From assembly GCA_049644865.1 (NCBI GenBank), contig JBARSV010000018.1, positions 1 to 64,000 on the forward strand: DNA of 64,000 nucleotides. The letters are read 5' to 3'. A model generated the notes under the pieces. It was not told where the DNA came from, did no database searches, and saw nothing but the letters and a program-made list of their open reading frames with translations. A program made the translations under genes and the position numbers. The stretch comes from JAPUDQ01 sp049644865. Lineage in GTDB: Bacteria > Patescibacteriota > Saccharimonadia > Saccharimonadales > Saccharimonadaceae. This document shows, one piece after another, positions 58,871 to 64,000 of this stretch (its first letter is position 1; each line of letters begins with the position of its first letter).

Positions 58871-60585
58871 AGTACTCCTTTATTACGATGTGATTTTGAA
58901 CGTGAGATCGGTAGCGTCAGAGTAAAGGCCGTTTGCTTGGTGCGCTGTTTAGACCATGAAATGACGCTGATCTGTCCGTGATGAGCCATAGCTATCTGCT
59001 GTGCGAGATACAAGCCCAGACCCGTACCACCTTCTTTTGCAGACAGGTCATTATTTACGCGACTGAACTTCACAAATAATTTATCATAATCCTCAGGACG
59101 CAGGCCAACCCCATGATCGGTAACTGTGAGCAATACGCGCGACTTGTCTGACGTAACCTTGATTGTTACTGGTGAATTTTCATAAGAGTACTTGATAGCA
59201 TTGCTGATAAGATTTTCGATCGCCATCCTGAGATATCGTTCATCAGCACGAACATACGCCGAACGTACACCCGACACAGTTATACGAACTGATTTACACG
59301 CGGCATCGTCGCTCATACTCGATACGATATCATGCACGAGCGGCACGACATCAATATGGGCTAATTCCAATTTAAGTTGCTGGGCATCGGCTTTGGCGAC
59401 ATGAAGAATCTGGTTGATCGTCTCTAGCTGGCGTTCATTGGCAGCATACGCTTTATTGGCAACTGCATGTTGTTCGGGAGTGAGATCGCCCATGAAGCCT
59501 TGGGTCAGCATACCCAAATATTGTTTGACGCCACTCGCCGGCGTTCGAAGCTGGTGTGATGTCAGCGCCAAGAGCTCATCACGTGTTTGCATAAGTTGTT
59601 GCTGGTGGGACGATTGCAAACGTCGGCTCGATGTAGTGAGTAATCGGTAAATTGCAAATGCCAAGCCTGCACTAAAACCAATGCCGAGTAGTAACAGCGC
59701 CGCCGGCACAAGATATGGCTCCCATTTGGAGTAGTGGCCGCTGAGTTCGAGTCGCCATGTGCGACCATACACAGACATGTCCCGTGAATCGCTGATAATG
59801 TGAGTCATAGAACTGTCTGGCAGCCCATGAAGTGGCACAAGGTCCTGACCAGAGTCACTCAAAGTATAACTGGCTGACGTAGTATCAGGAACGGCTGTAC
59901 CTTCAGCCACTGTCATGATATCGACAGGGCGAAAGGCAATATAGACAAAAGCTGTTAATGCCGTGCGTCGTTCCTGCACAGTGGTAATTGGTAACGATAA
60001 GTCATAGACAGGATAATACACGAGTACGCCGCGCTTCGCAGGGTCGTCGGCATCTTGTACGAGATGGACTGGACCTGACATGACTGCCGAAGCGGTATCG
60101 CGAGCTTTGTTCATAGCCTCGCGACGAGTTGGTTCGCTGAGCATGTCAAAGCTGATGGCCCGCTGATTGATGATATTGTTAGGCTCGAGATACTGTATTG
60201 CAGAGGTGCCGTTGCCATCATTGTGCGTATACGAAGCATAACCTAGGCCGAGGATCGCCGGATACTCTTCGACAAGATGTGTACTACGAGCAAACTGTGT
60301 CCAGTCTGCCTGAGTGATGTTTGTTTTGGCATCACATAAGGCAGCGGCAGCATATAGAAGACTCTGTTTACGTTGCATGCGTTGCTGAATATACGTCTCG
60401 AGCGAGCTAGTGAGCTGGTGTGTCTCATCAACACGCGCTCGTTGTGCGCTATCAAGCAGCGTCGAAGCATACAAGTAGCTCAGTAGAGTACCGATACTGA
60501 CGATCAGCAGCGAGAGTAAAACAATCAGGCGTCGTAGCTCGTCACCACCGTAACGCAGCGCTAATTTAGATAAAAATTCTTTCAT
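58867..60585 (-). CDS. CHASE-domain histidine kinase
   Basis: 572 residues. Membrane helices at about 19-40 and 288-312 enclose a CHASE-like sensor domain (EEYPAILGLGYASYTHND; VLVYYPVYDLSLPITTVQERRTALTAFVYIAFRP). Then HisKA LTSHQLRTPASGVKQYLGML, and HATPase with NLISNAIKYSYENS, VTDHGVGLRPED and GGTGLGLYLAQQIAM. CHASE domains bind small extracellular signals such as cytokinin-like or amino-acid ligands. Followed by its receiver partner. Confidence 0.93.
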   Translation of the reverse strand: MKEFLSKLALRYGGDELRRLIVLLSLLIVSIGTLLSYLYASTLLDSAQRARVDETHQLTSSLETYIQQRMQRKQSLLYAAAALCDAKTNITQADWTQFARSTHLVEEYPAILGLGYASYTHNDGNGTSAIQYLEPNNIINQRAISFDMLSEPTRREAMNKARDTASAVMSGPVHLVQDADDPAKRGVLVYYPVYDLSLPITTVQERRTALTAFVYIAFRPVDIMTVAEGTAVPDTTSASYTLSDSGQDLVPLHGLPDSSMTHIISDSRDMSVYGRTWRLELSGHYSKWEPYLVPAALLLLGIGFSAGLAFAIYRLLTTSSRRLQSSHQQQLMQTRDELLALTSHQLRTPASGVKQYLGMLTQGFMGDLTPEQHAVANKAYAANERQLETINQILHVAKADAQQLKLELAHIDVVPLVHDIVSSMSDDAACKSVRITVSGVRSAYVRADERYLRMAIENLISNAIKYSYENSPVTIKVTSDKSRVLLTVTDHGVGLRPEDYDKLFVKFSRVNNDLSAKEGGTGLGLYLAQQIAMAHHGQISVISWSKQRTKQTAFTLTLPISRSKSHRNKGVL

Positions 60586-60734
60586 ACAGAACTATCTTAA
60601 CAGATCGACTAGCGCTTAAATGTAAGCCAGTTCACAAAAAAAATGTTATGCCCTTCATATCATCACTACCCCAACCTATCTATGATGGGGGTATTAACAA
60701 ATTAGTCCGATTACTCGGAGACAGGAGAAAAGAA

Positions 60735-60992
60735 ATGGAAATCATAGTATGGGTCGTACTCGGCGCAATCGCTGGCTGGATCGCATCATTAATCGCTGGT
60801 ACTGACGCGCAGCAAGGCGCAGTCGGCAACGTCGTCGTCGGTATCGTCGGTGCGTTACTCGGTGGGTTCGTCATGAACTTGTTCGGTCAAGGTGGCGTCA
60901 GCGGCTTCAACCTCTACAGCCTGATGGTCGCAATCATCGGTTCGGTCCTCGTGCTCTACATTTACCGTTCATTAAGTCATAAACAAGTCTAA
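60735..60992 (+). CDS. GlsB/YeaQ/YmgE-family membrane protein
   Basis: 85 residues. MEIIVWVVLGAIAGWIASLI and the GNVVVGIVGALLGGFVMNLFG repeat are diagnostic of the transglycosylase-associated (GlsB) family: three small helices, often stress-induced, function uncertain. Start has AGGAG about 8 nt upstream. Confidence 0.92.
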   Translation: MEIIVWVVLGAIAGWIASLIAGTDAQQGAVGNVVVGIVGALLGGFVMNLFGQGGVSGFNLYSLMVAIIGSVLVLYIYRSLSHKQV

Positions 60993-61016
60993 CTAAGAAA
61001 GGGAGGGGGAACCGAT

Positions 61017-61259
61017 ATGTTATTGACTACCCTACGATACGCCATCACCTACAGCTTCTTCGCCACGAGTGCCTTTGCGAGCAGTTTCATTGCAAGTCTC
61101 ATCGGCCGATTTGAGCACTATCACCCATTGTGGTCTTCACCGGGCTCACTTGTACTCTACGTCACTGGTATCGTGACACTCGCAACAATCGCAGCCATCA
61201 TCAGAGCGCGATCGGCGCGTGAAGCACACACTACCTATCGGTACAGACTCGCTGGCTAA
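61017..61259 (+). CDS. Small membrane protein (80 aa)
   Basis: Two helices (about residues 8-30 and 42-63, GSLVLYVTGIVTLATIAAII) and a basic tail. Start has GGGAGGGGG 9 nt upstream; the GlsB-like stop is 24 bp before. Not recognised. A terminator follows at 61275. Confidence 0.7.
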   Translation: MLLTTLRYAITYSFFATSAFASSFIASLIGRFEHYHPLWSSPGSLVLYVTGIVTLATIAAIIRARSAREAHTTYRYRLAG

Positions 61260-61274
61260 TGTACGTCGCCTCCC

Positions 61275-61311
61275 ATCATGGAGCGCCTACCGGGCGCTCC
61301 ATGATTTTATT
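61275..61311 (+). terminator. Intrinsic terminator
   Basis: ATCATGGAGCGCC and GGGCGCTCCATGAT pair around a short loop, followed by TTTATT. It closes the two small membrane-protein genes. Confidence 0.85.
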
Positions 61312-61358
61312 GGGACAGTTAAGCGTAGTATGTTTCATCATATGGCATAATTGAGTGT

Positions 61359-61763
61359 ATGAAATATTTCATCGCGTATCGGCACACTGGTGAGGACCCT
61401 AAGCGACTTGATGCACTACTAGCGCCTGTTAAGCTGGCATTTGAGCGCCGAGGCGACGAAATATATTGCACGTTTTTTAACGACGCATCATTTCGAGCCC
61501 GCGGACTTGGCCCGCATGAAATCATGTATGAGGCCTTCCAAAAGATTGAGGAGATGGGTCGGTTGTTTGTACTACTCGACTCAGTGGACAAAAGTGAAGG
61601 TATGCTTATGGAGATCGGCTACTGTATCGCCAAAAAAATTCCCATAACCATTGCCTACAATCGAGCCATCACCGACAGTTACGTTCCACACATGGTCAGC
61701 TCGACCATCGCCTACTCGGATATCGATGAACTTGTCGCAAGTATCGACAGGATGGTGGTATGA
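61359..61763 (+). CDS. Nucleoside 2-deoxyribosyltransferase-like protein
   Basis: 134 residues. KYFIAYRHTGEDPK at the start and SVDKSEGMLMEIGYCIAKKIPITIAYN (Glu of SEGMLMExG as candidate nucleophile) fit the NDT/DNPH1 (Rcl) fold, which cleaves or transfers deoxyribosyl groups. A CATAAT -10 lies 7 nt before the ATG. First gene of an operon whose members overlap by 4 bp up to 63254. Confidence 0.8.
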   Translation: MKYFIAYRHTGEDPKRLDALLAPVKLAFERRGDEIYCTFFNDASFRARGLGPHEIMYEAFQKIEEMGRLFVLLDSVDKSEGMLMEIGYCIAKKIPITIAYNRAITDSYVPHMVSSTIAYSDIDELVASIDRMVV

Positions 61764-62284
61764 CGTACACAATGATCACACCATCACACAATTGTGATGA
61801 CGGCTATATTGCACTAGCGAACATTGAGCTAGCCAATGTGCCCAAAACTATTGCTGTTGGACCGTATTCACTCACCAAAACAAGTGAGTTTCATGTCTCA
61901 CTGATGGCACTCAAACATCTGGCACCGATAATAAACCCAGAAAATCCCACACAAGCGGTGGCACAACTCGTCGATGACTTTGTACAGTTTACCAAGTCAA
62001 TACCTCTCACTACGCTGGAACTTACCACAGAATTCCGCATTGTACGACGCGCTGAGCGCGTCTCGGTCGTCGTGATGATCGAGGTACCTGGTATCGATGC
62101 ATTGTTTGATACGCTACGCAGCAAATACAGCCCGACGCTGCCGACGCAACCAACACATATAACCCTCTACACACTACAACCCAACACTGGTATCGGTCTC
62201 TTCTCAACTGACGAGGTAGCGCGCGATACACAAGTAGTAACGGTTCCTGAACTGAGCGACATAAAGATGGAGGAGGCACCATGA
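61760..62284 (+). CDS. 2H-phosphoesterase-like protein
   Basis: 174 residues. Two H-x-[S/T] motifs, EFHVSLMAL (about residue 44) and PTHITLYTLQ (about residue 131), at the spacing expected for a 2H (LigT-like) phosphoesterase; such enzymes act on cyclic or 2'-5' phosphoesters in RNA or nucleotide metabolism. The rest is unrecognised. ATG overlaps the preceding stop by 4 bp. Confidence 0.6.
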   Translation: MTYTMITPSHNCDDGYIALANIELANVPKTIAVGPYSLTKTSEFHVSLMALKHLAPIINPENPTQAVAQLVDDFVQFTKSIPLTTLELTTEFRIVRRAERVSVVVMIEVPGIDALFDTLRSKYSPTLPTQPTHITLYTLQPNTGIGLFSTDEVARDTQVVTVPELSDIKMEEAP

Positions 62285-62604
62285 AACGTAAACTTTGTTA
62301 CGTATTGCTGACATGCGAGCCAGGGCAAGAACAGCGACTGTCGCGGACCTTACTCGAAAAACGCCTCATCAACTGCGCCAAATTTGTACCCATCGACTGC
62401 ACATATTGGTGGCAGGGTGACGTCGTCGACGAGAAAGAGACGCTCATCATCATGGAATCTGCCGAGGATTTATTTGATGAAATCGAAGCTGAACTGACGA
62501 CACTGCACAAACCCGATGAGACATTTGTACTCGAACTCATCCCCGTCGCCCGTGCCAGCCGCAAAGCGACTGAATGGATAACTGGGGAGTTGAAAGAACA
62601 ATGA
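62281..62604 (+). CDS. cutA: CutA1 divalent-ion tolerance protein
   Basis: 107 residues, normal length. TCEPGQEQRLSRTLLEKRLINCAKFVPIDCTYWWQGDVVDEKETLIIMES is the CutA1 pattern (the sequence is a trimeric ferredoxin-like fold). The family is linked to copper tolerance, with true function unsettled. Overlaps both neighbours by 4 bp. Confidence 0.93.
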   Translation: MKRKLCYVLLTCEPGQEQRLSRTLLEKRLINCAKFVPIDCTYWWQGDVVDEKETLIIMESAEDLFDEIEAELTTLHKPDETFVLELIPVARASRKATEWITGELKEQ

Positions 62605-63257
62605 AAAAGATACTGTTTCTCCACCGCTCAGTAGGTGAAAACTTGATCAAAGATGGCAAAATGTATGAACTCATCGCCACTCATGGTGACGATGAGTTGA
62701 GCGACTTCAATCAAAACACCAGTGTCTTACGCGATGCCGACGGTTCACGCAAGACTGACATGGTGATGCCTGGCGGTAATACGACACCGCGCGATTTTGC
62801 CGCACTCTTTCGTGACGATTATCACTCGCCTCTCAAAGATCTCACCATGGAGTTCGATGCCATCGTCATCAAATCATGTTATCCAAACTCAAATATCAAG
62901 AGTAGTGCTGAGCTCCACGAAGTCCAAAATTATTACCGATCGATCGCACAGTATCTCACCCAACACGCAGACAAAAAACTCATCATCCTGACGTCACCAC
63001 CACTCATCCCACTACTCACAAACCGCGCCAACGCCACACGCGCACGTGAGCTTGCTTACTGGTTGGCGCACACAGAGTTCGGAGAAAATGTCAGCATCTT
63101 TAACCTATTTGACGAACTTGCAAACAACAGCGGCACGCAAGCCAACATGTTACGACGTGAATACCGCCGCATATTACCGTTTGATGCCCACCCAAACAAA
63201 CTCGCATCACAAACTATTGCGCCAAAACTTATACAATTCATCGTCGAGACATTATGA
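62601..63257 (+). CDS. SGNH-like hydrolase (tentative)
   Basis: 218 residues beginning MKKILFLHRSVGENLIKDG. FLHRSVGENL (Ser and Gly of block I with a preceding His) and FDAHPNKLASQTIAPKL (D-x-H of block V) suggest an SGNH/GDSL-like fold; SCYPNSNI might be the Asn block. Substrate unknown. Coupled to cutA and the GNAT gene by 4-bp overlaps. Confidence 0.6.
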   Translation: MKKILFLHRSVGENLIKDGKMYELIATHGDDELSDFNQNTSVLRDADGSRKTDMVMPGGNTTPRDFAALFRDDYHSPLKDLTMEFDAIVIKSCYPNSNIKSSAELHEVQNYYRSIAQYLTQHADKKLIILTSPPLIPLLTNRANATRARELAYWLAHTEFGENVSIFNLFDELANNSGTQANMLRREYRRILPFDAHPNKLASQTIAPKLIQFIVETL

Positions 63258-63751
63258 ACCGTGTAAAAATCACCACGTTTACGCCAGATAATCATCATGA
63301 CACTGACACTATCATCATCCGCCCGCCTCAGGCTTATGAAATGGCTGAAGTCATTGCACTCAGAAATAGCGTTCTCAATCGCACGGTTGGGCAGCCTGAT
63401 CAAATTGACCTATCCGACACTGATCGCCGGACAGATACTATACATGTCGCAGCATTTGATGGTAACCATGTCATCGCAACCGCTCGCTTCGACCGTGCCA
63501 GTGGAAACGGTGCCGAAACATACCTAGTCCGGCGCGTCGCGACCGATCCTCACTATCGCCGACGAGGAATTGGCGCACGTGCCATGCAGCTTGGCGAGAG
63601 TATCGCCCACGAACAATTCGGCGCCCGACATTTCGTGCTTCACGCACGCCAAGATGCCATACCGTTTTATGAACATCTGGGCTACACACTCACGGGCGTG
63701 ACCGTCACGCATGACGGCGATGAAAATTGGGAGATGACCAAAGGCGCGTGA
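63254..63751 (+). CDS. GNAT-family N-acetyltransferase
   Basis: 165 residues. The acetyl-CoA motif VATDPHYRRRGIGARAMQLGE (R/Q-x-x-G-x-G/A) and HARQDAIPFYEHLGYTLTG at the end are typical of GNAT enzymes. Substrate unknown. It overlaps the preceding gene by 4 bp. Confidence 0.93.
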   Translation: MNRVKITTFTPDNHHDTDTIIIRPPQAYEMAEVIALRNSVLNRTVGQPDQIDLSDTDRRTDTIHVAAFDGNHVIATARFDRASGNGAETYLVRRVATDPHYRRRGIGARAMQLGESIAHEQFGARHFVLHARQDAIPFYEHLGYTLTGVTVTHDGDENWEMTKGA

Positions 63752-63763
63752 GATAATGAGCGT

Positions 63764-64000
63764 ATGAAAATTTATGTCACCGCTCGCCTCAAAGGTGCGG
63801 CCGAGCAGTGAGACTCGATCGAGGCACTATGCAATGCAGTGCGTGATACCGGAATGGAAGATTTTTGCTTCATACGTGATATTGAACACTATCAAAAATT
63901 ATTTGATGATCCAAAAGAGCTATGGGAGCGATCGCTAGCAGAACTCCGTGATTGCGATGGGCTGCTAATTGATGTGAGCGATATACCGTCAGGCGGCAGA
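63764..64000 (+). pseudogene. Nucleoside 2-deoxyribosyltransferase-like gene interrupted by TGA (runs off the window)
   Basis: From ATG 63764 the frame reads MKIYVTARLKGAAEQ, then TGA (63809-63811), then continues without break DSIEALCNAVRDTG and FCFIRD, then LLIDVSDIPSGG to the window end. The downstream part has the deoxyribosyltransferase features (FCFIRD...; L-I-D-V-S-D). A single G-to-A change from TGG (Trp) would explain it. Since TGA ends other genes here, this is a nonsense mutation or sequence error rather than recoding. It is related in type to 61359-61763. Confidence 0.65.

Noticed and set aside
63764..64000. UGA recoding to Gly or Trp, as in some other CPR lineages
   Set aside because: Many clear genes in the window end in TGA (for example pap2, cutA, the response regulator at 16244), so the code is standard.
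1..64000. CRISPR array, rRNA genes, replication origin
   Set aside because: No evenly spaced direct repeats with unique spacers, no rRNA-like sequence and no DnaA-box cluster with dnaA/dnaN were seen.

Overview
The window looks like a chromosome segment of a Patescibacteria (CPR) bacterium, most like an environmental Candidatus Saccharibacteria (TM7). This is inferred from gene content and style, not from a marker phylogeny. The support is compact operons with 4-bp start/stop overlaps, many short membrane or secreted proteins of unknown function, a short archaeal-type AspRS, a pgl-gnd-zwf oxidative pentose phosphate operon, FtsH-MurJ-LepA, and an apparently cluster-less MutY-like protein. UAA, UAG and UGA are all used as stops, so the code is standard.

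Layout. 1-960: the 5' tip of an IS30-like transposase gene and a GC-rich two-gene cassette. 960-3880: a DUF817-like membrane protein, two unknown genes and a stand-alone Fic-type winged helix with three operator repeats. 3890-8300: heat-shock block (dnaK, grpE, hrcA with three CIRCE sites) and gmk. 8300-15230: lepA, murJ, ftsH, tilS, pap2. 15240-18650: two-component system, a secreted His-rich protein, YihY. 18700-20520: HD hydrolase, MFS. 20600-25700: a tRNA(CAT) whose 3' end and terminator are duplicated around a 4.8-kb AT-rich island that carries a YobI-type P-loop NTPase. 25700-28700: zwf, gnd, pgl. 28800-32300: a structured repeat, then a redox-like operon and a Nudix protein. 32340-33480: two more CAT-anticodon tRNAs with tRNA fragments and dense palindromes, and a DivIC/FtsB-like gene. 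33580-41500: small genes, MFS, murC, a second GC-rich gene, trmB, mutY. 41500-52600: an ABC transporter pair, MBL hydrolase, aspS, CBS protein, DsbA-like, CorA, VIT-like, a K+/H+ antiporter, and a cobalamin-riboswitch operon (DUF4430 protein plus ECF S component). 52890-60590: DHA2 pump with AbrB regulator, TylF-like methyltransferase, PBP1A with thrombospondin type 3 repeats, Crp-like regulator, CHASE histidine kinase with receiver. 60700-64000: small membrane proteins and an overlapping operon (deoxyribosyltransferase-like, 2H-like, CutA, SGNH-like, GNAT) that ends in a TGA-interrupted gene.

Two genome-wide habits stand out. First, most operon-leading genes have a -10 box 6 to 9 nt before the start codon, which predicts leaderless mRNAs, while internal genes and some first genes carry Shine-Dalgarno sequences. 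Second, palindromes and heptamer repeats are unusually common. They include perfect hairpins inserted in frame in murC and trmB, a 48-bp palindrome in two copies, and a roughly 115-nt three-way-junction element in two copies that share a 23-nt core while their closing stems differ in sequence but still pair.
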